Positions 7,693 to 17,956 of a stretch of 64,000 nucleotides of DNA are shown one piece after another (the first letter of the stretch is position 1; every line of letters starts with the position of its first letter). The stretch comes from Anoxybacillus tepidamans PS2. Lineage in GTDB: Bacteria > Bacillota > Bacilli > Bacillales > Anoxybacillaceae. The DNA lies in NCBI RefSeq assembly GCF_000620165.1, contig NZ_JHVN01000002.1, positions 1-64,000 on the forward strand, given 5' to 3'. Made by a program: the position numbers and the translations under genes. Below the pieces are notes generated by a model, which saw only the letters and a list, made by a program, of their open reading frames with translations, was not told the DNA's origin and searched no databases.

Positions 7693-10600
7693 CTACGATT
7701 TTACAAGTTGTTTTGAGTCCTCCAAGCGAACGGATACGAGCTTCGACACGCCGGACTCTTGCATCGTCACACCGTAAAGCACATCGGCTTCTTCCATCGT
7801 TCCTTTTCGGTGAGTAATGACAATAAATTGTGTTTGGTTGCTGAATCGCTTTAAATACTGGGCATAACGATGCACATTTGCTTCATCAAGCGCCGCCTCC
7901 ACTTCATCGAGGACACAAAATGGCACGGGGCGCACTTTTAAGATTGAGAACAATAAAGCGATCGCTGTCAGCGCCCGTTCACCACCGGAGAGCAAACTTA
8001 AATTTTGCAGCTTTTTTCCTGGCGGTTGCGCCACAATATCGATGCCTGTATTTAACAAATCGTCCGGATCGGTCAGCTGTAAATCAGCTCGTCCACCGCC
8101 AAACAATTGCTGGAACACGTCACCAAAATGCGAACGAATCTGCTGGAAAGTAGAAAAGAAGCGCTTTTTCATTTCCTGATCCATTTCATCGATGACTTGG
8201 TATAAAGTTTCTTTCGCTTGCTGTAAATCACTTTTTTGACTTGTTAGAAACTCATATCGCTCCGATACGCGTTCATACTCATCGATCGCGCCTAGATTGA
8301 CGGTTCCTAACTCGTCGATCGCTCGTTTAATCAGTTTGACCTTTTTTCTCGCATCATTGGCATCCATCTTTAGCGGATATTTTTCTTTCGCTGCTTCAAA
8401 TGTAAGCATATATTCTTCACGAAGGCGCGCAAGCAGGTTTTCCAGTTCGACATCAAGCCGGTTTAATTTGACTTCTTCATCTTTAATGATATCGGTCAAT
8501 TGTTTATACTGCCGTTTTTTCTCTTTTAGCTCGCGCTCAAGATTTTCAAGTGTTTCTTGGCATTGCAGCCTTTGTTCACGACGGCTCGCAATAAGTTCCA
8601 CTGTTTCGTTTTTATGTTGCAGTTTTTGTTTTCTTAAATGTTCAAGCTGTTCCTCGCCAGAATGGTTTGAATCCATTTCACTAACTAGTGCCGCTAAATC
8701 CTCTTTGGCTGTTTGTAGCTGTGTTTCTGTTTCCGCCTGTTCAAGTTGAATTTGCTCAACTTTCTCTTCGATATGCTTCAGCAACTGTTGTTTTTCGGCA
8801 AGAGCAATTTTCTTCTCCGTAATCGCTGTCTGCAACGCTTCCTTAGAGCTTTGTTCATCTTGTTTTTTTAGCGCGAGCTGCTCCATTTGTTCATCGATCT
8901 CAGCAAGTGTTTTTTCAATTTGTTCAAGTTTTTTCTCGACAATTATCATTTTCTCGCGTGTTTGTGCCATTTCTTGTTCGTCATGCGCCTTTTCATGGTC
9001 GTACAACGCAAGGCGCTCATTCATGTGCCTTTCTTGCCATTCAACTTCGCGCCACTCGCTTTTGATTTCTTGAAGAGCGAAGCGGCATTGTTCTGTTTCA
9101 TTGCGAAGTTCTGCCATTTCCGTCTCTCGCTCGGCCGCTTCTTTCTTTTTCTTTTGCACATATCGTTCGAGCTGCTCTGTTTTTTCCTCCATTTCTCGGA
9201 GTTTGTCGGAAATCGTTTCAAGTTCACGGTTGCGCCCTAACAGCGAGTTCGTCTTTTTCGCAACGCCGCCGCCCGTCATCGCGCCGCCAGGGCTGACGAC
9301 ATCACCGCCTAGCGTTACAAGACGGTAGCGATAATGAAGCAGGCGCGCTAACTCGTTCGCTCCTTTCAAATCGGTCGTGACAATGACATTGCCGAGCAAA
9401 TGCGACATAACCGCATGATACATTGAATCGTATGCAATCAGTTCACTCGCCACACCGACAAACGCCGGATGGTTGCGCACGAGCGCTAGCTGCTCTATCG
9501 GGATGGTTCTAGACTGAATAACATTCAACGGCAAAAACGTGGCCCGGCCATATGCGTTCGTTTTTAAATACTGGATGGCCGCGCGCGCTGCTTCCTCGTT
9601 GGCCACGACAATATGCTGCGTCGCTCCTCCAAGTGCTATTTCTATCGCTGTCTCGTACTCGCTTGATACGCGGATCAGTTCAACGACCGCTCCGTGAATT
9701 CCAGAAAGTTGTTCGCGCGCTTTTAAAACCTCTTTAACGCCTTGAAAAAATCCAGCATAATCATGCTGCATTTCTTCTAGCATTTCCTTTCGCGATTTCG
9801 TCTGTTGCAAATATTGATATGCTTGATAGAGCATTGCTTCCTTTTTCTCAATTTCTTTCTTTAATTCAGCGATTTGGGCGCTTTTTTCGCGAAGCAGCGT
9901 TTCGCGTTCTTCAAGCGCGCGTTCTGTTTGTTTATATTTTTCTTCTAAAGCTGCATGACGCTCTCGAACATGTTGTCTTTCAAGCAAATTTTTCTCGTTC
10001 TCTTTTGCCAGCGCCGCTTGCTTTGTCTCAAGCTTTTCGAGCAATGCCTGCAAATGGGAGCGCTCATTTTTTAATGACGCTTGCTCGTGAACGATTTCGA
10101 TATAGTCGCTTTTTAGTTTCTCCATTTGCTCTTCAACGCTTACATCATAAGAAGAAAACGTTTGCTGCTTTTCCTTCAGCTCTGTTTGAATCTCGTTCAT
10201 TTCTTTTCGAATAGTTGCAAGCGACTCTAGTTCTTTTTCAAGCGTTAACACTAGCCGTTCCTTTTTATCAGAAAACGAAGCAATCGCTTCTTCAAGTTGT
10301 TTTTTATATTGAGCGGCATTTTTCTTGCGTTCTTTTAATACTTCTTTCCGCCCTTCAAGCTTTTCAAGTTCTTCGCTGACAACAAGCAATACTTGTTGGA
10401 GACCGTCGATCGATTCATCGAGTGCCGTCATCTGGTCGCGCAATTGCTCAACAGTCGCCTCCTCTTTTTGTAACGTTGCTGACAGCGACATTTCGTCTTG
10501 TTGATGGATAGACAGCTGCTCGCTCAAATTCGCCCATTGCTGGTGCAATTCCTCAATTTCATGGGCAATAAGTGCCACTTCAAACGTTTCAAGTTCTTCT

Positions 10601-11256
10601 TTCTTTTCAAGATAATCTTTCGCAATCGAAGCCTGAATTTTCAATGGCTCAAGCTGGCTCTCTAATTCATGTAAAATGTCGTTGACACGATGCAAATTTT
10701 CTTGCGTTTCAATAAGCTTATGTTCTGCTTTTTTCTTTCGGATTTTATATTTAAGCACCCCTGCCGCCTCTTCGAAAATCGTACGTCTTTCTTCTGGCTT
10801 GCTGCTCAAAATTTCTTCGATGCGTCCTTGCCCGATAATCGAGAACGCTTCTTTTCCAAGCCCGGAATCCATAAATAAGTCAATAATATCTTTTAAGCGA
10901 CAAGGTTGCTGATTGATTAAAAATTCACTTTCGCCGGAGCGATACACGCGCCGAGTAACGCTCACTTCTTGATAATCAATCGGCAAGAATTGATCTTCAT
11001 TATCAAGTGTCAACGTTACCTCCGCGATATTTAAAGGTTTGCGTGAATCACTTCCCGCAAAAATAATATCTTCCATCTTTGCTCCGCGAAGCGATTTTGC
11101 TGACTGTTCTCCTAACACCCAGCGAATCGCATCGGTAATGTTGCTTTTTCCGCTGCCGTTCGGGCCGACAACGGCGGTCACCCCCGGAACAAACTCAATC
11201 GACACACGCTCCGCAAAAGATTTAAATCCAACAATATCTAATCGTTTGAGGAACAT
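7693..11256 (-). CDS. smc: Chromosome partition protein Smc
   Basis: Smc is the ATPase core of bacterial condensin; with ScpA and ScpB it is loaded near the origin by ParB and aligns chromosome arms. The 1187-residue protein has Walker A GPNGSGKSN at 31-39, two long coiled-coil arms rich in E, K and Q, a hinge at about 510-680 (GVKEVL... to MTGGGVAKKTNS), the ABC signature LSGGERALTAIALLFSI near 1090 and Walker B PFCVLDEVEAALDEANV. Full length, no frameshift. Own promoter at 11297-11305 region; ftsY follows 21 bases downstream. Confidence 0.98.
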   Translation of the reverse strand: MFLKRLDIVGFKSFAERVSIEFVPGVTAVVGPNGSGKSNITDAIRWVLGEQSAKSLRGAKMEDIIFAGSDSRKPLNIAEVTLTLDNEDQFLPIDYQEVSVTRRVYRSGESEFLINQQPCRLKDIIDLFMDSGLGKEAFSIIGQGRIEEILSSKPEERRTIFEEAAGVLKYKIRKKKAEHKLIETQENLHRVNDILHELESQLEPLKIQASIAKDYLEKKEELETFEVALIAHEIEELHQQWANLSEQLSIHQQDEMSLSATLQKEEATVEQLRDQMTALDESIDGLQQVLLVVSEELEKLEGRKEVLKERKKNAAQYKKQLEEAIASFSDKKERLVLTLEKELESLATIRKEMNEIQTELKEKQQTFSSYDVSVEEQMEKLKSDYIEIVHEQASLKNERSHLQALLEKLETKQAALAKENEKNLLERQHVRERHAALEEKYKQTERALEERETLLREKSAQIAELKKEIEKKEAMLYQAYQYLQQTKSRKEMLEEMQHDYAGFFQGVKEVLKAREQLSGIHGAVVELIRVSSEYETAIEIALGGATQHIVVANEEAARAAIQYLKTNAYGRATFLPLNVIQSRTIPIEQLALVRNHPAFVGVASELIAYDSMYHAVMSHLLGNVIVTTDLKGANELARLLHYRYRLVTLGGDVVSPGGAMTGGGVAKKTNSLLGRNRELETISDKLREMEEKTEQLERYVQKKKKEAAERETEMAELRNETEQCRFALQEIKSEWREVEWQERHMNERLALYDHEKAHDEQEMAQTREKMIIVEKKLEQIEKTLAEIDEQMEQLALKKQDEQSSKEALQTAITEKKIALAEKQQLLKHIEEKVEQIQLEQAETETQLQTAKEDLAALVSEMDSNHSGEEQLEHLRKQKLQHKNETVELIASRREQRLQCQETLENLERELKEKKRQYKQLTDIIKDEEVKLNRLDVELENLLARLREEYMLTFEAAKEKYPLKMDANDARKKVKLIKRAIDELGTVNLGAIDEYERVSERYEFLTSQKSDLQQAKETLYQVIDEMDQEMKKRFFSTFQQIRSHFGDVFQQLFGGGRADLQLTDPDDLLNTGIDIVAQPPGKKLQNLSLLSGGERALTAIALLFSILKVRPVPFCVLDEVEAALDEANVHRYAQYLKRFSNQTQFIVITHRKGTMEEADVLYGVTMQESGVSKLVSVRLEDSKQLVKS

Positions 11257-11296
11257 CCGTACCCCGCCTCGCTATCTTTCATCTAAAATCTTCATT

Positions 11297-11305
11297 ATTG
11301 TATCA
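11297..11305 (-). promoter_or_regulatory. smc promoter, extended -10
   Basis: On the minus strand the sequence TGATACAAT supplies an extended -10 (TGnTACAAT) between the rnc terminator and smc. A clear -35 at 17 bp is missing, which is common for extended -10 promoters. Confidence 0.5.
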
Positions 11306-11337
11306 TAACTTTTAGCTTAAATATAGAATGAGAGAGG

Positions 11338-11372
11338 AAAAAAGAGCTGACTATCATTTGTTGAGTCAGCCC
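11338..11372 (-). terminator. rnc terminator
   Basis: GGGCTGAC pairs with GTCAGCTC around a 13-base loop and six T residues follow on the minus strand. It separates rnc from the smc promoter. Confidence 0.8.
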
Positions 11373-11389
11373 TTTTTCCACGATAAATG

Positions 11390-12136
11390 TCACGATTCGC
11401 TCATCAACGCTTTTAACTTTTGCAGCGCCATTTGCGCAGCTTTTTGTTCCGCTTCCTTCTTCGATTTTCCGACGCCAATTCCAAACTCTTGGCCGTTTAA
11501 AGAAACGCGGGACACAAACTCTTTATTGTGTGCAGGTCCTTTTTCTTGTAAAATCGTATATTCGATGACACCGCTTCCGTCTCGTTGGACGAGTTCCTGT
11601 AACTGGCTTTTGTAATCCATCACATGAGAAAAAGCACCTTCGTTGATTTTTGGGAAAATCGTTTGGCCCAAAAATCGAACGACCGCATCCATTCCTTGAT
11701 CTAAATAAAGCGCACCAATAAACGCCTCAAACACATCCGCCAAAAGCGATGGACGCATTCGTCCTCCCGTCATTTCCTCTCCTTTTCCTAGCAAAACAAG
11801 CTGGCCAAATGAAAGATCGTTGGCAAACTTTACAAGCGACGGCTCGCATACAATGGCTGCCCGCAATTTAGTTAACTCCCCTTCACTCATTTGCGGGAAA
11901 TGTTGGAAAAGATATTGTGAAATGGTCAGCTCTAACACAGCGTCTCCTAAAAATTCGAGTCTTTCGTTATCCTCATGCGGTCGTTTGCGATGCTCATTCA
12001 CATACGATGAATGAGTAAACGCTTGAATCAACAGCTTTTCGTTTGAGAAAAATATGCCGATTTTTTCTTGCAACTCTTTAAACTTGATCCGCTTTTTTTC
12101 ACCTATGCGCTGCTCTTTGTCTTTTTGTCTCGACAT
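11390..12136 (-). CDS. rnc: Ribonuclease III
   Basis: RNase III cleaves double-stranded RNA, processing rRNA precursors, scRNA and antisense duplexes. The 248-residue protein contains the signature [11 protein letters not shown] at 58-68 with the metal-binding acidic residues, a second acidic cluster in [18 protein letters not shown], and a C-terminal double-stranded-RNA-binding domain from about 172 ([11 protein letters not shown] to [17 protein letters not shown]). The ATG at 12136 has GGAGGTCC upstream. It lies between acpP and smc as in B. subtilis, with terminators on both sides, so it is probably transcribed alone or by readthrough from acpP. Confidence 0.97.
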   Translation of the reverse strand: MSRQKDKEQRIGEKKRIKFKELQEKIGIFFSNEKLLIQAFTHSSYVNEHRKRPHEDNERLEFLGDAVLELTISQYLFQHFPQMSEGELTKLRAAIVCEPSLVKFANDLSFGQLVLLGKGEEMTGGRMRPSLLADVFEAFIGALYLDQGMDAVVRFLGQTIFPKINEGAFSHVMDYKSQLQELVQRDGSGVIEYTILQEKGPAHNKEFVSRVSLNGQEFGIGVGKSKKEAEQKAAQMALQKLKALMSES

Positions 12137-12208
12137 AAATAAGGACCTCCGGACTTCATTCGCTCAATGTATTCGGCAATGAATGTTAGCTAGGACAAAA
12201 AAGCATAG

Positions 12209-12235
12209 AAAGCCCCGTTAAAATAACGGGACTTT
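12209..12235 (-). terminator. acpP terminator
   Basis: CCCGTTA pairs with TAACGGGG in a stem extended by AAG/CTTT, followed within a few bases by a T-rich run on the minus strand. It ends the fapR-acpP transcript. Confidence 0.7.
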
Positions 12236-12248
12236 TCTAGTTATATCA

Positions 12249-12482
12249 TTACATGCGGCTTTTTATGTAGTTCACAGCATCTCCAACCGTGACAATTTTT
12301 TCTGCTTCCTCATCAGAAATTTCCATATCGAACTCGTCTTCTAATTCCATTACAAGCTCTACTACATCTAATGAATCAGCGCCTAGATCATCTTTGAAAG
12401 AAGCTTCAAGCGTTACTTGAGACTCCTCTACTCCTAAACGGTCTACGATGATTTTTGTTACACGCTCTAATACATCTGCCAT
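12249..12482 (-). CDS. acpP: Acyl carrier protein
   Basis: ACP carries growing acyl chains on a phosphopantetheine arm through type II fatty acid synthesis. The 77-residue acidic product has the attachment motif [20 protein letters not shown] with Ser near position 37. I start at the ATG at 12482 (MADVLERV); GAGGAGGTGA lies upstream and the GTG nine bases earlier is within or next to that site. It is the last gene of the FapR-regulated cluster, 67 bases after fabG, with a strong ribosome-binding site fitting the high ACP demand. Confidence 0.97.
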   Translation of the reverse strand: MADVLERVTKIIVDRLGVEESQVTLEASFKDDLGADSLDVVELVMELEDEFDMEISDEEAEKIVTVGDAVNYIKSRM

Positions 12483-12549
12483 TACACTCACCTCCTCTCA
12501 TGATTATAGTAAATTTATCGCAAAAATACTAGCCAATAATAAAGATTCA

Positions 12550-13290
12550 TTACATGACCATTCCGCCATCGACATGAATCGTTTGGCCGGTAATGTAGCC
12601 TGCCGCATCCGACACTAAAAATGCTACAACTTTAGCGATATCCTCAGGCTCTCCAAAGCGAGCGAGCGGAATTTGCTTTAGCATCTCGGTGCGGATGTCT
12701 TCAGCGAGACGATCCGTCATGTCGGTTGTAATAAATCCAGGTGCCACCGCATTGACGGTGATGCCGCGGCTCGCAAGCTCTTTCGCCGCCGTTTTCGTTA
12801 AACCGATAACGCCCGCTTTGGCAGCCACATAGTTGGCTTGCCCCGGATTCCCCATTACGCCAACAACCGATGCGATATTGACAATACGGCCATAGCGCTG
12901 TTTCATCATTGGGCGTGTAACAGCTTTTGTGCAATGGAATACACCTTTTAGATTCGTGTTGATGACTTCATCCCACTCTTCTTCTTTCATGCGCATAAGC
13001 AAATTGTCGCGCGTTACACCGGCATTATTCACCAAAATATCAACGCGCTCAAAGCGTTCCATCACTTCCTTTACCATTCGATCGACCGCCTCCGCGTTCG
13101 ATACGTCCGCTTGAATGGCGAAAGCTTCCCCGCCCATTTGTTCAATCGCTTCGACTACTTCTTTCGCTTTTGCTTCGCTGCCAGCGTAGTTGACAGCCAC
13201 TTTCGCGCCTTGACGAGCTAACTCTAAAGCGATAGCGCGCCCAATTCCGCGCGATGCGCCTGTGACAAGCGCCACTTTTCCTTGTAACAT
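12550..13290 (-). CDS. fabG: 3-oxoacyl-[ACP] reductase
   Basis: FabG reduces beta-ketoacyl-ACP to beta-hydroxyacyl-ACP with NADPH. It is a 246-residue short-chain dehydrogenase with the nucleotide loop TGASRGIG at 10-17, NNAG at 88-91 and the catalytic triad Ser141, Tyr154 and Lys158 (YVAAK). The C-terminal [13 protein letters not shown] is typical. Its ATG shares one base with the fabD stop (TAATG), with GGAGA upstream inside fabD, so translation is likely coupled. Confidence 0.97.
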   Translation of the reverse strand: MLQGKVALVTGASRGIGRAIALELARQGAKVAVNYAGSEAKAKEVVEAIEQMGGEAFAIQADVSNAEAVDRMVKEVMERFERVDILVNNAGVTRDNLLMRMKEEEWDEVINTNLKGVFHCTKAVTRPMMKQRYGRIVNIASVVGVMGNPGQANYVAAKAGVIGLTKTAAKELASRGITVNAVAPGFITTDMTDRLAEDIRTEMLKQIPLARFGEPEDIAKVVAFLVSDAAGYITGQTIHVDGGMVM

Positions 13291-14234
13291 TACGATTCTC
13301 CTTTCAATGATGCAATGGTCGTCTCAAGGGAGGCGAAATCATTCACCGCGTATACTTGCACATTGCGATCCACTTTTTTCACAAGACCTGATAACACTTT
13401 CCCCGGACCAATTTCAACAAATGTGTCAACACCTAACTCAATCATTTTTTCTACCGATTGCTCCCAGCGAACAGGCGAATACAATTGCTCAATTAACAAT
13501 TGTTGAATCGCTTCCTTTTCTTGCATTGGCTCAGCCGTGACGTTAGCTATTATAGGAATCTCGGCATTCGCAATCGCCACTCCGTTTAATACATCCGCTA
13601 GCTTGCCAGCCGCAGGCTTCATGAGCGAGGAGTGGAATGGGCCGCTCACATCAAGAGGAATAACGCGTTTCGCCCCTTTTTCCTTAGCCATTTGCGATGC
13701 GCGCTCAACCCCCGCTTTTGAGCCGGAAATGACAATTTGCCCCGGACAGTTTAAATTGGCCAGTTGAACGGGCGCTCCTGCTTCAGTCACTTCGTTTGTG
13801 ATGGCCTCAAGTTCCCCAGCCCCCATTCCGAGCACTGCCGCCATTGTTCCTTCACCTGCTGGAACAGCCTCTTCCATGAACTCGCCCCGCTTGCGAACAA
13901 CATATACGGCATCATCAAACGACATCGCTCCCGCTGCCACAAGCGCCGTATATTCTCCTAAACTATGGCCTGCCACATAATCAGGGGCGATGCCAGCTTC
14001 TTTGACCTTTTCAAGCAGCGCAATGCTTGTCGTTAGCAAAGCCGGTTGTGCATTATAAGTGAGCGTTAGCTTCTCCTGTGGTCCTTCAAAAATAATCGAT
14101 GAAAGCGAAAAACCAAGGCGCTCATCGGCTACCCGAAACACCGCTGCCGCTTTCTCGTCCTTTTCGGCTAGTTCTTTTCCCATACCAACCGTTTGCGATC
14201 CTTGCCCTGGAAAAATAAATGCAATTTTCCCCAT
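13290..14234 (-). CDS. fabD: Malonyl-CoA:ACP transacylase
   Basis: FabD transfers malonyl from CoA to ACP. The 314-residue product has the GQGSQ motif at 10-14, the nucleophile elbow GHSLGEY at 89-95 (Ser91) and the catalytic histidine in GPFHSSLM near 199. Length is normal. It lies 12 bases after plsX and overlaps fabG by one base. Confidence 0.97.
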   Translation of the reverse strand: MGKIAFIFPGQGSQTVGMGKELAEKDEKAAAVFRVADERLGFSLSSIIFEGPQEKLTLTYNAQPALLTTSIALLEKVKEAGIAPDYVAGHSLGEYTALVAAGAMSFDDAVYVVRKRGEFMEEAVPAGEGTMAAVLGMGAGELEAITNEVTEAGAPVQLANLNCPGQIVISGSKAGVERASQMAKEKGAKRVIPLDVSGPFHSSLMKPAAGKLADVLNGVAIANAEIPIIANVTAEPMQEKEAIQQLLIEQLYSPVRWEQSVEKMIELGVDTFVEIGPGKVLSGLVKKVDRNVQVYAVNDFASLETTIASLKGES

Positions 14235-14246
14235 ATAGTTCCCTCC

Positions 14247-15233
14247 TTAGGAAATATGTCGGAGTTCTTCCTTAATTGTTCCGACCATGTCGTTTATGAC
14301 CATTTCGCGCGCTTGACGCACCGCATGAAAAATCGCGTTCGCGTCTGAAGAACCGTGCGCTTTGATCACGGGTGCGTTTAGTCCGAATAAAGCCGCGCCG
14401 CCATACTCGGAATAGTCCATTTGTTTCTTAAGCCCCATTAACTTCGGCTTTAGTAGAGAGGCTGCTATTTTGCTAGAAAAGCTGCTCGTTAATGCTTTTT
14501 TCAACATCGAAAACATTGAAATAGCCGTTCCTTCAATCGCCTTCAATGCAATATTTCCACTGAAGCCGTCCGTGACGACAACATCAGCCACTCCTTGCAA
14601 CAGGTCGCGCGCTTCAACATTGCCGACAAAATTCACATTGGCCTCTTGAAGGAGTTGAAATGCCCGCTTTGTCAAATCGTTTCCCTTTTGATTTTCCGTC
14701 CCAACGTTCAATAAGCCAACACGCGGATCTGCGATTCCTCTTGCTTTTTTCGCATATACTGCTCCCATTAACGCATATTGCAATAAATGCTCTGGGCGGG
14801 CATCAACGTTTGCGCCCACATCTAAAAAGACAAAGCCTCCTCCGTCAACCGTTGGCAGCGTTGGAGCTAAAGCCGGGCGTTCGATTCCTTCAATTCGCCC
14901 GACAACAAATAACCCAGCGGCCATTAAAGCGCCCGTGTTTCCCGCCGAGATGCAGGCATCCGCTCGACCTTGCTTCACTTCTTCAGCCATTAACACCATC
15001 GATGATTGTTTTTTTCGTCTTACAGCACGAACCGGTTCATCAGTTGCTTCAATCACTTCGTCTGTATGTACAATTTGAATCCGTTCTTTGGCAGAAAGGT
15101 GCGGTTCGATTTGTTGTTCATCGCCAAATAACACGATTTCAATGTCTTGAAAGTGCTGAACCGCCTGCACCGCTCCCATTACAATTTCTTTTGGGGCATG
15201 GTCTCCGCCCATGGCATCAATCGCTATTCTCAT
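14247..15233 (-). CDS. plsX: Phosphate acyltransferase PlsX
   Basis: PlsX makes acyl-phosphate from acyl-ACP, the donor for PlsY in phosphatidic acid synthesis; it associates with the inner face of the membrane. The 328-residue protein starts [14 protein letters not shown], the family signature, and contains [11 protein letters not shown] and [13 protein letters not shown]. It overlaps the fapR 3' end by 17 bases, which supports coupled translation. FapR, its regulator, is encoded just upstream. Confidence 0.97.
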   Translation of the reverse strand: MRIAIDAMGGDHAPKEIVMGAVQAVQHFQDIEIVLFGDEQQIEPHLSAKERIQIVHTDEVIEATDEPVRAVRRKKQSSMVLMAEEVKQGRADACISAGNTGALMAAGLFVVGRIEGIERPALAPTLPTVDGGGFVFLDVGANVDARPEHLLQYALMGAVYAKKARGIADPRVGLLNVGTENQKGNDLTKRAFQLLQEANVNFVGNVEARDLLQGVADVVVTDGFSGNIALKAIEGTAISMFSMLKKALTSSFSSKIAASLLKPKLMGLKKQMDYSEYGGAALFGLNAPVIKAHGSSDANAIFHAVRQAREMVINDMVGTIKEELRHIS

Positions 15234-15813
15234 CGTTTACTCCATCCTTTTTTGCGATGTTTGATCGGTACATTTCAAATTCGCCTGAAAATACGAGCTC
15301 CTGCCCAACGTAGCTGTTAACCTCTACCATCGTTCTTCCGCTTCCATTGACGTCTTTTACCTTTGCTTTTGCTACAACCCGTTCGTTTTCTTTAACTGGA
15401 CGTGTAAAGCGAATATTTGCCTTTGCCGTTAATGCGAGCTCATCGTTGATAACCGCCACTGCGAGCGAGTTGGCTTGGGCGAACAAGTGATGTCCGCGTG
15501 CAATGCGATTTCGCCTAAACACATGCTCCGCTTTAACATCAAAAATAGAAATGGCGCTTTGATCAGGCTCAATGTCGACGATTTCGCCGATCACCTCTTC
15601 GATTGGCAGCGACTTCACCTTATCAGCAAACGATTTTTCCGCAACGTGCTTAATTCGTTCGCGCAACTCAGGGATCGATAATTCGAGCCTGTCTAAACGA
15701 ATCGTTTGAATGCTGACAGAGAATTTTTCCGCTAGCTCTTCATCTGTAATAAAAGGATTTTCTTCAATGGTCTCCCGCAGCATTCTTTGCCGTTCTCGCT
15801 TCGTCTTTCGCAT
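15217..15813 (-). CDS. fapR: Fatty acid and phospholipid repressor FapR
   Basis: FapR represses lipid synthesis genes and is released by malonyl-CoA. The 198-residue product has an N-terminal HTH ([20 protein letters not shown], about residues 26-45) linked to a hot-dog ligand domain ([19 protein letters not shown]). I start at the ATG at 15813 (MRKTKRERQ) to match the family; the ribosome-binding site (GGACGGTG) is weak, which fits low repressor levels. An upstream GTG at 15831 would add six residues. A FapR operator overlaps the promoter ahead of the gene, implying autoregulation of fapR-plsX-fabD-fabG-acpP. Confidence 0.96.
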   Translation of the reverse strand: MRKTKRERQRMLRETIEENPFITDEELAEKFSVSIQTIRLDRLELSIPELRERIKHVAEKSFADKVKSLPIEEVIGEIVDIEPDQSAISIFDVKAEHVFRRNRIARGHHLFAQANSLAVAVINDELALTAKANIRFTRPVKENERVVAKAKVKDVNGSGRTMVEVNSYVGQELVFSGEFEMYRSNIAKKDGVNDENSD

Positions 15814-15833
15814 GATCGATACACCGTCCACTT

Positions 15834-15854
15834 CTATGACTAGGTACTAATAGT
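15834..15854 (-). promoter_or_regulatory. FapR operator
   Basis: The minus-strand sequence ATTAGTACCTAGTCATAG closely resembles the FapR box (TTAGTACCTRGTCTTAA-like) of B. subtilis. It starts just downstream of the -10 box, so it covers the expected transcription start and bound FapR would block initiation. Identity is from recalled consensus; a motif scan or footprint would settle the borders. Confidence 0.85.
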
Positions 15855-15883
15855 AGTATATAATTCGAAAACACAGATTGCAA
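15855..15883 (-). promoter_or_regulatory. fapR operon promoter
   Basis: TTGCAA (15878-15883) and TATACT (15855-15860) are spaced 17 bp on the minus strand. The -35 hexamer lies inside the stem of the recG terminator hairpin, so terminator and promoter share bases. Confidence 0.8.
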
Positions 15884-15907
15884 GATGAAGTTTGCAATCT
15901 GTGTTTC
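15867..15907 (-). terminator. recG terminator
   Basis: AAACACAGATTGCA and TGCAATCTGTGTTT form a perfect 14-bp stem directly after the recG stop codon. The minus-strand tail (TTTTCG) is short, but the stem is strong. It overlaps the fapR promoter. Confidence 0.75.
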
Positions 15908-17956
15908 TCAGTCCAATTTTTCTCCGCTGAACACGCCGGCTTGCTGCAGGTAAAAACGCAACCATCCGTAAGATTCATCGTGCCAAAACGCTTGTGAATC
16001 AACTAATCTCGCAGCGTCATTTCGCGCCACTTCAAGAATTCGGTAGTCGTGCACAACATCTCCAAGTTTAAAATCCGGCATGCCGCTCTGCTTCGTTCCG
16101 AAGAAATCACCAGGACCGCGCAGCTGTAAATCTTTTTCCGACAACAAAAAACCGTCATTCGTCTCCGTCATAATTCGCATTCGCTCTTTTCCGATCTCCG
16201 ACTTCGGGTCCGCCAAAAGAATGCAATAAGATTGCTCGCTGCCGCGACCTACGCGTCCGCGCAGCTGGTGAAGCTGTGCCAAACCAAATCGCTCCGCATC
16301 GTAAATAAGCATAACAGTGGCATTCGGCACGTTCACCCCGACCTCGACGACCGTCGTCGACACTAAAATTTGTACTTCATTTTGACTAAATGCTTTCATG
16401 ACTGCGTCTTTTTCCTCGGAGGAAAGCCGTCCGTGCATCAAACCGATGCGATATTTCCCGCGGTAATGGTGAACGAGCATGCTGTGAACATCGAGCGCGT
16501 TTTGCACATCAAGTTTTTCCGATTCCTCAATAAGAGGACAAATTACGTAGGCTTGCCTTCCCTTCTGAACCTCTTTTTCAATAAAATGTAGAACGCGATC
16601 AAGCATATGGTGCTTGACCCAATATGTCTCGACTTTTTTACGCCCGGCCGGCATTTCATCAATAACAGAAACGTCCATTTCCCCAAACGCTGTAATTGCG
16701 AGCGTCCTCGGAATCGGTGTTGCCGTCATAAACAACACGTCCGGCGATTCTCCCTTTTCCCGTAAAATGCGCCGTTGTTCAACACCGAAGCGATGTTGTT
16801 CATCAGTAATGACGAGTCCGAGCCGATGAAAATTGACTTCATCTTGAATGAGCGCATGCGTGCCGATCACAATGTCAACGCGCCCTTCAGCAAGCTGCTC
16901 AAGGAGTTCTTTCCGCCGCTTCCCCTTGACAGAGCTTGTCAACAGTTCGACCTGTACATTTGTTCCAGCCAATAGCTGCTGCAGCGAATGGGCGTGCTGT
17001 TCAGCTAAAATTTCTGTCGGCACCATGAGCGCGCCTTGATATCCGGACAATACAGTCGCATATAAAGCGATCGCGGCGACGACCGTCTTTCCTGAACCGA
17101 CGTCACCTTGAAGGAGTCGGTTCATTCGATACGGGGACCGCATATCTTTGACAATTTCTTGAACGACGCGCTTTTGCGCCCCTGTTAGCGGAAACGGAAG
17201 CTTTTGAATGAACTGCTGCAATATCTCCATCGAAAAATCATGAGCAATGCCGCGGGAGTGTTCTCGCTGTATTTTACGGAATGCGTGAATTTTTAATTGA
17301 AATAGCAAAAACTCTTCATACACAAGTCGGCGCCTTGCTTGCTTTAGTTCTTCGTGGGAACGCGGGAAATGAATAGCAAAAATAGCTTCTTTCTTCGATA
17401 CAAGGCGGTAAGCTTGGCGTATAGAGACAGGAAGCGGGTCGTGTATCGCTTCCCCGTATTGTTCAAGCGCTAACTTCATAAAACGCCGCATTCCTTTAAC
17501 GGTTAGTGCGCCTTTTGTAGAATAGACCGGTTCTAACTCTTGTGTTTCTGTTGGCACACCAATTTTCAAATCGCTGGCTGTAATCGTTTGACGGTGCTGA
17601 TCCCATTTCCCGATGACCGTCACGGTTTCATTGATGGACAATTTGCTTTTCAAATATGGACGATTAAAACAAACGACCGTAATTAAATAACGGTCGACAA
17701 GAAGTCGAAACGTTAAGCGGGATTTTTTGCGGGCATAATACGTAAGAGAAGGTTCGCTATGAACCTTCCCTTGAACCGTTACTCTTTCGTCATGTTTCAC
17801 ATCTGCTAAATCTCGTACTTCATAATCTTCATAACGAAAAGGAAAATAGGCAAACAAGTCTTCAATCGTTTCAATCCCCATATCCCGCAATGCTTCGCCT
17901 GTTTCCTCTCCAATTCCTTTAATTCGCGTAACTGGCTCTTGCAATACGTTATTCAC
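15908..17956 (-). CDS. recG: ATP-dependent DNA helicase RecG
   Basis: RecG remodels stalled forks and branch-migrates Holliday junctions. The 682-residue protein has the N-terminal wedge/OB domain (about 55-150), then helicase domains with Walker A GDVGSGKT at 284-291, DEQH box ITDEQHRFGVEQR near 384, MTATPIPRTLA (motif III) and QLRGRVGRG (motif VI). The C-terminal TRG segment GPGDFFGTKQSG is present. Its start overlaps the sdaAA end by 8 bases. Confidence 0.97.
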   Translation of the reverse strand: MNNVLQEPVTRIKGIGEETGEALRDMGIETIEDLFAYFPFRYEDYEVRDLADVKHDERVTVQGKVHSEPSLTYYARKKSRLTFRLLVDRYLITVVCFNRPYLKSKLSINETVTVIGKWDQHRQTITASDLKIGVPTETQELEPVYSTKGALTVKGMRRFMKLALEQYGEAIHDPLPVSIRQAYRLVSKKEAIFAIHFPRSHEELKQARRRLVYEEFLLFQLKIHAFRKIQREHSRGIAHDFSMEILQQFIQKLPFPLTGAQKRVVQEIVKDMRSPYRMNRLLQGDVGSGKTVVAAIALYATVLSGYQGALMVPTEILAEQHAHSLQQLLAGTNVQVELLTSSVKGKRRKELLEQLAEGRVDIVIGTHALIQDEVNFHRLGLVITDEQHRFGVEQRRILREKGESPDVLFMTATPIPRTLAITAFGEMDVSVIDEMPAGRKKVETYWVKHHMLDRVLHFIEKEVQKGRQAYVICPLIEESEKLDVQNALDVHSMLVHHYRGKYRIGLMHGRLSSEEKDAVMKAFSQNEVQILVSTTVVEVGVNVPNATVMLIYDAERFGLAQLHQLRGRVGRGSEQSYCILLADPKSEIGKERMRIMTETNDGFLLSEKDLQLRGPGDFFGTKQSGMPDFKLGDVVHDYRILEVARNDAARLVDSQAFWHDESYGWLRFYLQQAGVFSGEKLD

